From Alnus glutinosa (lineage: Eukaryota; Streptophyta; Magnoliopsida; Fagales; Betulaceae), in NCBI RefSeq assembly GCF_958979055.1, contig NC_084897.1, positions 26,624,628-26,688,627 on the forward strand: a DNA stretch of 64,000 bases. The letters run 5' to 3'. Below the pieces are notes generated by a model, which did no database searches, was not told where the DNA came from, and was given only the letters and a program-made list of their open reading frames with translations. This document shows, one piece after another, positions 36,201 through 48,009 of the stretch. The position numbers and the translations under genes were made by a program. Positions within the stretch are counted from its first letter, which is position 1. Each line of letters starts with the position of its first letter.

Positions 36201-36435
36201 TTGAAAGATGTGTGATATATATATATATATATATATTTTTACAAGTATTTTTTGACCTATAATAAAAAGTATGATGAAGATATATTTAAATTCTGAAACT
36301 AAATTATAATAAAGAATCCCACGCATAGCGCGGGTTATGGGCTAGTTTATATTAGAGTAAGAGTATTTTAATTAAATTATCATAGTTATAGTTATCTATA
36401 TAAGTGAAAGTCTTTTAATTATTTGTAGTGGCTGT

Positions 36436-37590
36436 ATAAGAAGTTTCTGGTGGGGGCAGAGTCTGATTCGTGGCAGGTGGACTTGAGGAACTTAAAGGCA
36501 AATTAATCACAGCAAGAGAAAGGAGATGGGTACTTGAACTGAAGCAACCACGGAGGAGGAGGAAGGAGCTACGCGTGTATCCTTTGCTGGGAAGAGACCT
36601 TCATCAAAGATAACATGTCTGGGATAGGGTCAAGACATTTGTAACTTCCATGATTAGAGTTGTAGCCAAGAAAAATGCATTGTTTACTACGAAAGTTGAG
36701 TTTATGAGTAGAGTATGGTCGAAGTAAAGGATAGCAAGCACATCCAAACACACATAGAATAGAGTAATCAAGTTCCTTTTGAAATAATTTTGCATAAGGA
36801 GACGTGTTTAAGAACTAATGAAGGTAACTGATGAATTTGATAAATAGCAGTTTGAAAAACATCCATCCAAAAATAGGTATTTATGTGAGATTTTGTGCCA
36901 AAAAAGAAAGCCCAACTTCCATAATATGCCTATGCTTACGTTCAGAGATGCCATTTTGTTCAGGAGTACGGCACGTGACTCTATGAATAATTCTGTGTTG
37001 TTAAAAAAAAATGTAAATTGTCGTGACATGTATTCTTCACCCCCATCACTTTGAAATTGTTTTATTTTACAAGAAAATAAATTTCCAACCAGATTTTTAA
37101 ATTGAACAAAGTAAGTAAAAACATATGATTTCTGATGAAGATGATACGTCCAACTAAATCTTGAATAATCATCGATAAAAATTACATAGTACAGAAAACC
37201 ATTGGAAAATTATTATTGACAAAAACAGCCCATATCAAGATGATGGACATATGGCATTATTTATAAAATATTTTACAAACACCCAATACAAATGTTTAGA
37301 ATCTTTATGATACAATATTAAATACGGATCCGGCTACTATGCGGTACTAAAAAGTACCACATATCTGCGATGGTAGCTGGAACGGCTGGGACTCATAGCC
37401 ATTAAATACTAGTGCAAATACAAGTAGTAAATGCCACTTCATATCAGCCCACATTCTCTTTATCTTGTACATGCATTGTATCCCTTGGCTTTCCATATTC
37501 AGCCCACATTCTCTGCATTTCCACATTCTCTTTATCTTGTACATGCAATGTGTCACTCGGCTTCCATATCAGCCCACATTCTCTTCAAAG
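36436..37590 (-). mobile_element. Ty1/copia remnant at the A/B junction
   Basis: The minus-strand translation near 36,570-36,790 gives integrase-type text (FGCACYPLLRPYSTHKL, CIFLGYNSNHG), like the larger element at 47,266-51,186. The higher-coordinate part, from about 37,200, matches the LTR-like sequence of that element, including its 71-bp repeat units. It is a broken fossil with several lesions. Confidence 0.8.
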
Positions 37591-38262
37591 GTCAATCAAA
37601 TACCAAAAACACCTTTGAGATGGTTTGAATATCCTTGAAGCACTACTGAGGGGTGCAAGCAAATAAAACCTAACCATATGTGCCTCTACATCGAGCAATA
37701 ATTTGATAGACCTCGTATAATTATTTCACTTGAAATGAAAAGAGTGATGATATTTAGTAGAATGTTATACAAATGCCATACCACTAGGATGACATGACAC
37801 ATATGGTCGTGAAAATCAGCATTTTTTTTTTCTAGTACTGATCTAAAGATCGAGTTTCACTACCATATCATCAAATTGTATAATAGACATATGACAATCT
37901 ATTAAATAGCATTCTTCAAAAATAAATCATTTCATTATAAATTTTGTTTTATTGTATCTAACGGTGTACATTGTGTCACATCATTTAAAAAATTTAATTG
38001 AAGTGACAACATGTGGCAAAATATATATACGCCGTTGTTAATCTCGGCCATGATTAAGCAGAATAAAAAAAAAAAATGAAAAACCAGTTAAAATGCCACT
38101 CTATTCATGATTACATTGGAGTATTACAACGCACTCATCCCACTGAGCAGAAATGGTGAGGGACATCAACAAAATTTGTAATGAATCCAAAGAGATACGT
38201 AGACAAAAAAAAAAAATTAAATAAAAATGAATCGAACAAATCAAACCAGATTACTTCAAATG

Positions 38263-40200
38263 TTAGCACTCAGCAGCATGGTGCCCGGTGAGAAATGGAG
38301 AACGATGATGAATAGGTTGTTGGCCATGGCGATGAGCTGTAGTAGCAGATTTTATTTTGGATTCTTTTGGTTTTTGCTTATTCATTGCTTCAATCCCTTC
38401 CAATACCTCCACAACTTCTTTCATGGAAGGTCGGTTTATAGGATCAAACGCTAGGCATTTTAGAGTCAGTTGTGCTGCCTGCATCGCAGCCTTGGATGAA
38501 TATTGGCCCTCCATCCGCGTGTCCATGATGGTTTTCAGCTTTGCCTTGCTAGAAAGACAAGGCTTACGCCAATCCACCAGATTTTGCTGTCCGTTAGGCC
38601 TTTTTGTATCAAGTGCCCGAAGGCCTGTTAGCAGTTCAAGCAGCACTACGCCAAAACCATACACGTCACTTTTCACGTACAAATGACCTGTTGAAGAACA
38701 GTGCAAAGGCAGGCATATTAGCTTATCTCCTTGGCTGTAACATATAAGACCGTTTTCACTGTTCTAATTTTGGCCTGATTCAGCTTAAATCGCCATATAA
38801 TAAAGCATATATTTGAAATTTTGATTTCCCTTATATGTTTGTTTAATCAATCCACTTCGTACAATTATACGACCTACATATTTCTCTTGCACTTCAATGC
38901 CTAGGATGTCTATAAACTCAACTGTAAAACCAGACCAACTTCATTTGTGTGACTAAATAGTGGGACTTTCAAATATGGATTTGGCTCGGGTCCAATTTCA
39001 GTTGGACTGGAATTGTATGCGTTAGAATTGAGACGTGTTGTGTTATGAATTTCAGTAACCCAAGCCAAACCCTTCAATATGATATCTCTCTTTCCATAAA
39101 GTATTAAATTTCTAGACTTTGTTCAGAGATATCATTACCTGTTGCAATATATTCCGGGGCGGCATAACCATATGTGCCCATAACCCTGGTTGTCACATGT
39201 GTGTCACCACCAGAAGGCCCCAATTTTGCCAACCCAAAATCTGAGATTTTTGCATTGTACATCTGTGGGAGCATAAAAAGACAAGTGGAAAATAAGTAAC
39301 AGAGATTATTATCACTATGTATGCAATATTCTTCAAATATCTATGTAATATGGGTATTGGGTGAAGAGAATATATTACTATATGGTAGAAAACACCAAGT
39401 TTTGCTACAAACAAGATTCAATGTATATTTTTGTGTGTGAGAGAGATTAACCCAAAATTTAAGTAATAATAGTACTGTATTTGATTATTCACTAACTAAA
39501 AGACAAGTTTATGCTTATAATCCAAACCCAAATTACTATCACTGAAACAACAGGTTTACATATCTTCTCTAGTGTTTCATCATCAATCAAGCAGAGAAAA
39601 ATGATGCAATTGGTAGCCAAATATGATTAGCCACCTTTTGCTCCATTCCGAGATAGCTAGTGCCTTATGGTAGTCTATTTTTGGTCTTTTCGGCTTAAGT
39701 GTGTCATGCCTCATTGGGTCAAAGATCTCATCGCTTGTTGGAGAAAGAAGATCGGTAATTCTCAAAGTGATGGTTTGTGGAAGATACTCTCGCTCTGTTT
39801 GATGTGGTGCATTTGGAGAAAAAGAAATGATCAAAGCTTTGAAAACAACGAAAGGATGATAGCAGAGCTAAAGGTCTTATTTTTCCATTCCCTTTTTTAG
39901 TGGATAGCTGCTTACGATTTTTTGCACATTTCTAGTTTTTATGACTTATTTTGGTGTTTCTCTTGTATAGTTCATGTGTACTTGGTGCGTATTTTGGTTT
40001 TTGATGAAATCTTTTTACTTATAAAAATAAATAAAAAGAAAAGGAAACAAGAAGGAATTTGGAATAATGAGATACCACCTATCATTTCAACAAAGCAGCT
40101 AGCTTTCCTATCTGGTTTTGAGTTCCTATATTATCAGCAACAAATTAGAGCATTAAACTAAAACTGGAAGTAGAAAAGAAGATATGTATCAAAGAGAGAG

Positions 40201-40267
<67 letters not shown>

Positions 40268-43009
40268 AACCCCATCAAGCAGTATATTTGAGGTCTTAAA
40301 ATCTCTGTATATGACTATCTTTTCTGAAGTGTGCAAGAAAGCCAGGCCACGAGCTGCTCCAATAGCTATTTTCAGTCGTATGTCCCAAGAAAGCGGTTCA
40401 ATGTTTGGATTCCCTGCTCAACCAAAAAAGGTCATTTAGTTAACACATGCAATAATCCAAGCACAAACAGTTCTATTTTCTCCTCTAATTCTTACTTCGA
40501 AAAAGATGATTCTCCAAGCTTCCCCTCTGCAGGTACTCGTACACAAGGAGCAGCTCTTTATCCTCCCAACAGTATCCCAAAAGCCTCACCAAGTTGGGAT
40601 GAGATAGCCTTCCTAAAAAATTTACTTCTGACTGCACAATCAAATGGAAAGGGAAGAACATATAACCATCTAAATAATGATATTCGGAAGGTCTAAAAAC
40701 ACAGAAAACTGGTTAAACACATAGGCAGATGCCCATAATACTGTACCAATACTAGGATAGCAAACAGAAATCAACGTCATTTGCTATTACTGACGAATAA
40801 TGCTAGAAATTACATTTTTATCTCACTATTATTCCACTTTTCTAACGTTACAGTGACAATCAATTTTCAGATTAGCCCTTGTTAAAAAATAATCCAAAGG
40901 CTTATTGACATTGCCACATCAGTAGAATGAGAGATAGTGGTGGGTTTAAAATGTAATTTTTAACATTAATCGTTACAACAATCCCCATCAGTACAGTCCA
41001 TGATAGCATGTTAAAGCATTAGATTTCATGTTGAACCAACAACAACGTGACAATTGAGAAGTAGAGAGAACCTGAAATCCCAAATGGTATTTAGTGCAGT
41101 GGTTAGCTCACAAAAAGGCATCTGGATGGTCAACTGTTCACTTGACCTCTAAAACGGTTATAATGAATTACAAACTTCTGAACTTTAAGACGGTCTAGTC
41201 AAACATTACAGGAAGCATTGGACCAAGTTTTTAGGTCACTCCCCATGATTTGTCTCAAATTATTGCATTGCTTGATGTCAGAGACGGATCAGGGACCCTT
41301 GGGGCCATGGCCCCCAAGGGCCTCCTGTTCCCGAGACCCCAACTGATTTTGTCTTAAATTATGTACAAATTTTAAAATTAGGAACCTTTTGAATACCGTA
41401 TGTGCTTCGTGTGCCTAGGATAAGAAGATTGTTTGCGCTTAAGGATTAGTAGAACTTCTCATTTGTTCTTCTCTTGGTTGTGATTAATCAGGCTTCAAAC
41501 TAGGGGTGACAAATTATGTTCGCATGTCAGATTCAAGTCGTGTCGAGACATGTATATAAAACTATATAGGTTAATCCTAATCCGACTAATTTAATTAAAC
41601 AAGTCAGAGCATCAACCTTAACCCATTAATTTTGTGTCGGGTTCAAATAGTATCGAGGCATGGATCATAGATGTATGATTATATAGGTCAAATCTTAATC
41701 CGACCCATTTAATTAAACAGATGGGACTTCTCAACACTAACCCACTAATTTAGTATTGGACTTACTAACCGCGTACTAAAAATTGTCAGCATTACTTCAG
41801 AGTTTAGACAACCTTAAAAAACTCAAATGCTTTCATAAGATGTGCATTTTGTCATGGGGCTTTCAGATGATCTAAAGGAAGAAGAAAGACCCAGATTAGA
41901 GAAGAAGATCCTAGAAGTGGGTTTCAAAAGTAAAGAAGGAAAACCTAAGAAGCGGTTGCCTGTCGGGTTGCAAGGTCGAGGTGAGGTGGACAAGACAACT
42001 GATGGACTGAGCTGGTAGCATGTCGGCTAAGTGGACGAGTTGGTATCATTAGTTACAAAGTGTAGTCGTTTTGATTGTATAACAAGTAGTTCCTTTGTAA
42101 TAAGGCTTGTAGTTGTTAGAAGTTAGATGTACAGCTAGTGGGCTGGGTTGTTAGTAGTTAGTGGTTAGTTTCAGTTGGAAGCTGGTAATATAATCCAGGC
42201 CCACGAGCGTGTTCAAGATTTAATTTGTAATCAGTTCTGGAGTATAAGCTTTCCTTGAATAAAGCTTGGAGATTCTGGACCACTTGAAGTGTCTGGGCTT
42301 GTGTTTCTTGTTAAACACCTTCTATATTTCTCTATCGTTCTTCTATATTCAGTATTCAATATTATTGAAAACAAGAAATACATTACACATTTCAAAATGA
42401 AACATGTCAAAAACGAAACCAAATAAGCAATGGCCCGATAGGTGGATATTAATTAAGATTCAATTTTTCACATTAACCAAGATTATAAAAACTCGTTATT
42501 GGTTTTGCTTTACAACCTAAATGGCACATGCGACCGCCTAATGCGATCAAAGGGTTATGCAATGTTCTAGAAGTGTGACCATCGTAGATAGGGCTGTAAT
42601 CGAACCGAGCTGAGCCAAATATTGAATGTTCAAGCCTCATTCATTTATTTTTTTTCGAACACATGCCGAACTCGAGCTTATCACCGAGCCAAATAATGTC
42701 TGTTCATTTTTTTTTTTTAACGAACTCGATCTTGTTCACAAGCTACTCAATTTATTTAGTCATTTCATATATAAAGTAAATATTGCAATTGTTTAATTTT
42801 TTTGTAAATTAATACTAATTATAGTTAAGATTTATTGCTTGAGTAATTAAATAAATTAATTCAAATCTTTAATAATATAATCTCAATTTTATATGTTTAT
42901 CTTATGGTATATTTACAAATTCATATACGCACAAATGCATTTATATCTATATCCAGACTCACAATTACAATAATTTAACTTATATATATTACATTACGAA
43001 TAACATTTT

Positions 43010-43059
<50 letters not shown>

Positions 43060-43948
43060 AACATGTTCTCATTACAAAGTTATAAATAATACAAATAAAG
43101 TTATACGAGTCGAGCCTAAATTTTTTGTTCAAGCTCTGTTCGTTTAATAAACGAACTGATCTCAAGTCTAACTAATCGAACTGAGCCCAAACATATTTAA
43201 GAGTAGTTCTGCTTACAGTCCATCTCTTTCTCTGCATTGGTGGATTAGGAATCAACGGCAAAAGAGCATGTGATCATACAAGTGGCGCCCAATTCGCATA
43301 CGCCGGATTCCACCAATAAAAACGAACACTAGCTCTTTTTTTCTCCTATCTTTATTTTTCTAATATTTGTCCACAAAAATTAAAGATATTTTTGGCAGCA
43401 GAATATAGAAATAACAGCAGATTAAAGGGTTGAAATTGATACCTGCCACTCTTGGAAACCTTGCATACTTTCTGACTTCAATTTCTTGATGGCAACTACC
43501 ATTCCAGTGCCGACCTTAGAAGGTGTAAGCGTCTTCTCATCCATCCAACCCTTGAAAACTTTCCCAAACCCTCCCTCACCCAACAAACTATCCGTCTTGA
43601 AATTCCTAGTGGCAGTCTTCAAATCCACAAAGCTGAATTCTTTCAAGTTGGGTGTCTCCAAGATTTGCCCATAAGGATATACCTCGTCCACGCTTCCACC
43701 AGCTGCCTCTGAAAATTGACTCTTCCCGGTGCTGCTGCTTGTTGCCGACGATCCTATGTTCTTGCCATCGTTACTTGATGCCACTAAGAAATGGAAAACA
43801 GTACATGATCGATCAAATGGGAAAACTCCAATTTGGAAATTAAGAATATGTGAAAATACTTTCGATTGTGCTTAATTGTACCTGGAGTGGTTGTTGACTG
43901 GGTTTCAGGATCAGGTTCACGAGAAAGAGCTCCAAAGCAAAGACCCAT
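38263..43948 (-). CDS. RLCK-VII kinase copy B (PIX13/CST-like), intact
   Basis: Six exons on the minus strand: 43882-43948, 43443-43783, 40496-40631, 40271-40413, 39139-39262 and 38263-38687 (1236 bases, 411 residues). The MGLCFGALS start predicts myristoylation and palmitoylation. Kinase features are complete: GEGGFGKVF loop (91-97), VAIK lysine 122, YRDFK catalytic loop (Asp 219), DFG (Asp 237), GTYGYAAPE activation segment, and [15 protein letters not shown]. The tail is His/Gln-rich. RLCK-VII proteins relay signals from receptor kinases at the plasma membrane in immunity and development; CST acts in organ abscission. The specific pathway here is unknown. Intron 4 holds the LINE and a long GA microsatellite, and intron 2 holds an extra repeat (42592-43215). 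Confidence 0.93.
39590..40042 (+). mobile_element. L1-type LINE 3' fragment in kinase copy B intron 4
   Basis: The longest readable piece of the three orthologous insertions: [35 protein letters not shown] and [19 protein letters not shown], typical of the ORF2 C-terminus of plant L1 elements, followed by an A-rich tail. It is antisense to the kinase and shares its position with copies A and C. Confidence 0.85.
40193..40264. repeat. Expanded GA microsatellite beside exon 4 donor, copy B
   Basis: About 70 bases of GA with one interruption (AAACAGAG near 40,200), directly intronic to the exon 4 donor of copy B. The same tract is about 20 bases in copies A and C. Confidence 0.95.
42592..43215. 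repeat. AT-rich interspersed repeat in copy B intron 2
   Basis: A stretch rich in TCGA/GAACCGAGC-type words at both ends (GGGCTGTAATCGAACCGAG near 42,592; AATCGAACTGAGCCC near 43,170) with an A-tract at 43,028-43,057. Copy A has only the right part (about 28,700-28,870) and copy C lacks it. The family was not recognised. Confidence 0.45.
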
Positions 43949-44212
43949 ATCAGCAGATGATTCTTTGGGCGTTCTCTGGCCAACAAGATGAGCACAAAGT
44001 CATGAATCTGCCTAATAGTTGTCCAAGCTAGGAGAAAAAGCTAGAAGTAGGAGACAATGGAGAAAAGTGGACTTTTTATCTCTTATAGAGGAGCCTTTCT
44101 TTGACCTTTGTTGGACTTTCTGCTTCGCAGTTACCAACTTACCATTCGAAATGATGTTTCATGGTTACCCCAATTTTATAGCCAATCATTGTTTCCAATT
44201 TTAATATCTTTA

Positions 44213-45712
44213 GAGCATTCTTAATAGCCTCATCAAATTTTACTCACCAAAATAGTTAAAAATATCTTTTTTTTTTTATTCTGGTGAGCCACTTTATTAA
44301 AATTCTCTCAGCAATCTCACCATTTTAACTAGTCAATATTCACTATTCCATATAAATAATAATTTTTCTGATTTTTTTTTTTATTATTTCTCTATTTAAT
44401 ATTTTTACAAAGAATCCTTCATATCCTTGAAATAAGGACATTATCGTGTGAGAGAGATGGGAGAAGAAAATGAGAGAAAAAAGGAAAAAAGTATGCTGAT
44501 TATGTGAGAGAGAAAGGTGAAACAAAATTTGGTGAGTGAATATTACTCATCAGAATTGGTGAATAATTTCACTCATCAAAACTTTTCGGTTAAAATGGTG
44601 AGGCTGCTGGGAGTGATTTTTTAGTATTTTCAATAAATTGGCTCACCAAAATAACTGAAAAGCTATTGTTAGAAAATAATCGAAAGCAGAAAAACGAAAT
44701 GCTCCTAAGGCGCGTTACAACGTCGCTTTCCTTAAGAAATTATTTGCCCCCACCAGAAAGGTATGCAAAAAGGTTACAGCAAATATTTCTCCAGGATACA
44801 ATGGAGCCCAGAAACCTCTGTTTGTTTAATCTCGTTTTGCACTCACGAAAAATTAAACCCGAACACTCTCAGATTTTTCTATTATATCAAGAGACAGACA
44901 GAGACTCTTTTTAATTTTTAAAATACAGAAGGTATCAGAAAAAGCATTGAAGATAAAAGAAATTTTATTATTTCTTTTAAAAACACTGTACAGCAGTTAT
45001 TTCTGTATATTTCTGATAACTGGACAGCAGTTACTTCTGTATAATATTTAAATAACTGCTAATCTAACCGTCCATAACTGCTTCCATAACAGTCATAAAC
45101 TTCTGTTTCAACAGACACTTAAATCTGACCATCAGATCAAATAACTGTCTATGATTGATTAATAATAACCATTAGATCGTTATTAATTAATCTCAACCAT
45201 TAGATCAAATGTGATTTGACCTCACAGTTTATTTATTTGATTGTCCAGTAAATCCGACCATTGGATCTACCTAAGAAGCATCCTATGGTTTAGATTAAAC
45301 CACTAGATCAATTGATCATGACCATCCAAAATCGAAAGGTCATGATTAGATCGCTCCGAGCTCCGATGCTTCGTGCTAAGTGCCAAGTGCGCCATCAAAG
45401 TGCCACTAGCGCCCTACAGCCCACTGCCACGCGCGCGCGCGCGCGTGCGTGCGTGTGCGTCCGGTGCTTCGCACCGTACTATAGTATACACATAAGAGTA
45501 TACACCTAAGCATTACTTTAAATGCTTAAAGTGTGTTGGGCCTTATAAATGCCAACTTCGGTTTCTCTTTTTCCCATGTGGGACTATCTTCATTTAATGC
45601 TTTTAAATACCTTCCTTTTAAATCATTCCCAAGACACAAAATAAATATTTATATACATATTAATTTTGAAAATACTTTAACAGCTATTTTGATGAGGCTA
45701 CTAGAAATGCTC
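44213..45712. mobile_element. TTA-flanked MITE (PIF/Harbinger-like) holding a solo LTR
   Basis: The ends GAGCATTCTTAATAGCCTCA and the complement of the right end, GAGCATTTCTAGTAGCCTCA, are inverted repeats. Both sides have the TTA duplication (44210-44212 and 45713-45715). Units A and C read CTCTTTACTTGG without the insert, so it is specific to unit B. Without the nested LTR the element is about 480 bp and non-coding. Confidence 0.85.
44667..45682 (+). mobile_element. Solo LTR nested in the MITE
   Basis: The 1016-bp sequence starts TGTTAGAAAATAATCG and ends ATACTTTAACA. Perfect GCTAT duplications flank it (44662-44666 and 45683-45687). It contains a GC/GT microsatellite at about 45,430-45,461 and the phrase CCCATGTGGGACTATC near its right end, common in plant LTRs. 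There is no coding content. It is a fossil, younger than the MITE it entered. Confidence 0.8.
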
Positions 45713-45748
45713 TTACTTGGCCGCTATTTTTGTAGTTGACACACTAGT

Positions 45749-47040
45749 TGTTCGTAAGAGCCTTACGTTGCCTAAGTATGTTTGGGTTACTTTGTCAAAG
45801 TATATTTGGGTTGTAAATTTTATAAACTTTGAGCAAATTTTTTTTCTTAAGTTGCCTTCTATTAAAGTGTAAAGCTCAATAGACTTTATCAGTTGTGAAC
45901 TTGTGAAAGTAGAAGATATAATTCTACAGCAGACCGAACACATTGGCTAGACAGGAGATCACTCACATATCTTATGAAGTCTTGAAGTTATCTTTACAGA
46001 AGTTTATATTAGAGTAGGAGTATTTTAATTAAATTATAATAGTTATAGTTATCTATATAAGTGAATGTCTTTTAATTATTTGTAGCACTGCCGTGCAATC
46101 TTTAATTGAGTCCTTGTTGGAGTTTATTTCAAAGTCTTTTAGTTTAAGTCTTGTAGTTATGTAATCCCCTATTTAATGGCTGATCAATTAATAAAGAGGA
46201 AAAAGATAATTAATCTCAAACTTAGTATTTGAAAATGTCTATATTCCCTCAGAACCTAAAAGGTCTAGATTCTCTCAGAATCTAAGGGCTTGTTTGGTTT
46301 GCGGAATAGACCCCTGGAATGGAAAGATTATTCAATAGGAATAGTCACTCTTATGTTTGGTATGGATCTATTCCTTTTAATAGTTATTACCATTGGAATA
46401 CCTATTCCCTTACGAAGAGGAATACATATATCCTCTCGTATATTCCAATGGGAATAGACTAAATTTTTCAAAAAAAAAACACTATTATTTTTTATTTTCT
46501 TTCAATTTTTTTTTTTTCAAAAAAAAAAAAATGGGGGAGGGGAAACGAAACTCCACCCCCCTTAACAGTAGCTGGCATTGGGGTGGTCGGTCAACCACAT
46601 CTGGTTCCGGAGGTGGTGCAACCACCCTCGGGGTGATTTGGGGGTGGCACAGGCCACCCCTAAATGGGCTTCGAGGGTGGCCATGGCCACCCCCTGGCTA
46701 TTTCGTGGGTGGCCGACCACCCATTATGGTGGTCGACCATCCTATAGTTTTCAAATTTTTTTATTTATTTTATAATTTAAGTTTTTTTTAATATATATAT
46801 ATATATATAATGGGGTTTTTTTTAGTAATTTTGATTGTATTCCAATTAATGTGTATGAGTTGTTACCAAATTAAAGATTAAGAATAACCATTCCATTCTA
46901 CCACCTTCTATTCCTAGGAATAACTATTCATTTTCCTAATAGAATAGTCAGTCCGCAAACCAAACAATGCCTAAGGTCTAAGTTCCTTCATAACCTAACA
47001 ATTTATCCCGTTAATTGTTTGAGAAACCATTAACGTAACA
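45749..47040 (+). mobile_element. Solo LTR of unit B with a nested MITE
   Basis: The ends are TGTTCGTAAGAGCC and CATTAACGTAACA with perfect CTAGT duplications at 45744-45748 and 47041-47045. Unit C has the single site ACTAGTCAACG at 56,695. A TATA-like TCTATATAAG and an AATAAAG signal are visible inside. About 600 bp is LTR; the rest is the insert at 46286-46971. Unit A shares the insertion. Confidence 0.8.
46286..46971. mobile_element. TIR element (GGCTTGTTTGGTTTGCGG type) nested in the solo LTR
   Basis: The left end GGGCTTGTTTGGTTTGCGGA and the complement of the right end, GGCATTGTTTGGTTTGCGGA, are inverted repeats with TAA on both sides. The middle is unexpectedly GC-rich with alternating GGTGG/CCACC words (46,520-46,745), giving spurious open frames. 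It is non-coding, hAT-like or Harbinger-like. Confidence 0.7.
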
Positions 47041-47316
47041 CTAGTCAACGACCAATGCCCTTGTGCGGCTGTGCCGTGTCTTGGAGAATTAGTCCACCCT
47101 CCATGGCATTCTTATCAAAAGATGGAGATAATTATTGTGCGTTTCCAAATTATCTTTTTGTTTCATTTCAACTCTATTTAATTTAGGCTTTGATTGTTTC
47201 GAGAGAGTATTTGGCTCATATGGAAGATGTGGAAAACGACCGACAATCTCTAGCGAAGGTTCTGAAGGGAAAATTATTATGAATAAAAACAACCCATATC
47301 AGGATGATGGACATAT

Positions 47317-47902
47317 TGTGATGTCCCACATCGCTTGGGGATGGATATGTGCTTGTGTATATATATATATATTCACACTCTACTTGACATAACAAGTTTT
47401 AAAGTCATGATGGTCACGGACCTATTTGAACTTCGTAGTTTTGCGTGCTTTTACGAGAGTAGTACCAAGATGAGTGACCTCCTGGGAAGCCTGGTTTAGG
47501 AGAGTCAAAAGCGGACAGTATTGTATCATTGTAAATGGTATCAGAGCCATTGCCCAGCTTGAGATGGGAGAGCATGCACAAGCCCATGAAGGTCGCCAGT
47601 AGGCACTCGTTGGGACGCCAAGAATTGGGTGATCTCATGAGGGTCGCCAGTAGGGACGCTTGGTCCGAAGAGGAGGTGATTGTGACGTCTCACATCGTCT
47701 GGAGATGGGGGTGTGCTTATATGTATATTCACACTCTTTTTGACACAACGCGTTTTAAAATCGTAATGGCCATGAACTTATAAGAACTCGGCAGTTAAAC
47801 GTGCTTCAGCAAAAGTAATAACAGGATGGGTAACCTCTTAGGAAGTTTGGTTCGGAGGAGCCAAAAGCGGACAATATTGTGTCGTTGAGGGTGGTTGTTA
47901 CA
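47317..47902 (+). mobile_element. Cassandra TRIM element with 5S-like LTRs
   Basis: LTRs at about 47317-47535 and 47681-47902 surround a 145-bp interior that begins with a tRNA-Met-type primer site (TGGTATCAGAGCC) and ends in a purine tract (GAAGAGGAGGTGAT). Each LTR holds a 5S-rRNA-like segment (for example GAGAGTAGTACCAAGATGAG then TGACCTCCTGGGAAG at 47,454-47,492). The flanks CATAT and CGTAT are its target duplication. The same site is empty near 37,247 and 50,928. The two LTRs differ markedly, so it is not recent. Non-coding by nature. Confidence 0.92.
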
Positions 47903-48009
47903 CGTATGGCATTATTTATAGAATATTTAACAAACACCCAATACAAATGTTTAGAATCTCTATGATACAATATTAAATACAAGTGTAAATACAAGTAGTA
48001 AATGCCACT

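Larger units (their letters stand above)
30113..36345. mobile_element. Non-autonomous Helitron, 6.2 kb
   Basis: The left end is TCATATATGTATATAAAAG. The right end has a hairpin (CCCACGC-ATA-GCGCGGG) followed 11 bases later by CTAG, the classic Helitron 3' terminus. Unit B carries the uninterrupted sequence TTACAGAAG|TTTATATTAG at about 46,000-46,020, and unit A reads TTACAGTAG|TC...CTAG|TTTATATTAG. The insertion is thus exact and without target duplication, as for Helitrons, although the host dinucleotide is G/T and not the usual A/T. No Rep/helicase frame was seen. About 2.67 kb of its length is a later solo-LTR insertion. Confidence 0.85.
29874..36435. mobile_element. Solo LTR fossil of unit A, split by a Helitron
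   Basis: The parts 29874-30112 and 36346-36435 match the solo LTR of unit B (45749 onward), and it sits after the same CTAGT target. The two parts are separated by the Helitron at 30113-36345. On the right it meets copia sequence. Unit C has the empty site. It is an incomplete, non-coding fossil. Confidence 0.75.

Noticed and set aside
38357-38686. Open frames opposite the kinase exons (also 24614-24877, 52301-52630, 40331-40696, 54132-54497)
   Set aside because: They are antisense shadows of conserved kinase exons; the minus strand carries the recognisable kinase motifs.
40145-40336. Frame encoding a long Leu-Ser repeat
   Set aside because: It is the translation of the GA microsatellite next to kinase exon 4.
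46393-46791. 132-codon frame rich in Gly, Trp and Pro
   Set aside because: It lies within the GC-rich core and poly-T flank of a TIR element; composition explains it.
47430-47505. 5S rRNA gene-like sequence
   Set aside because: It is only part of a 5S sequence, is repeated in both flanking LTRs at 47,770-47,850, and sits in a Cassandra element, so it is not a functional 5S gene.
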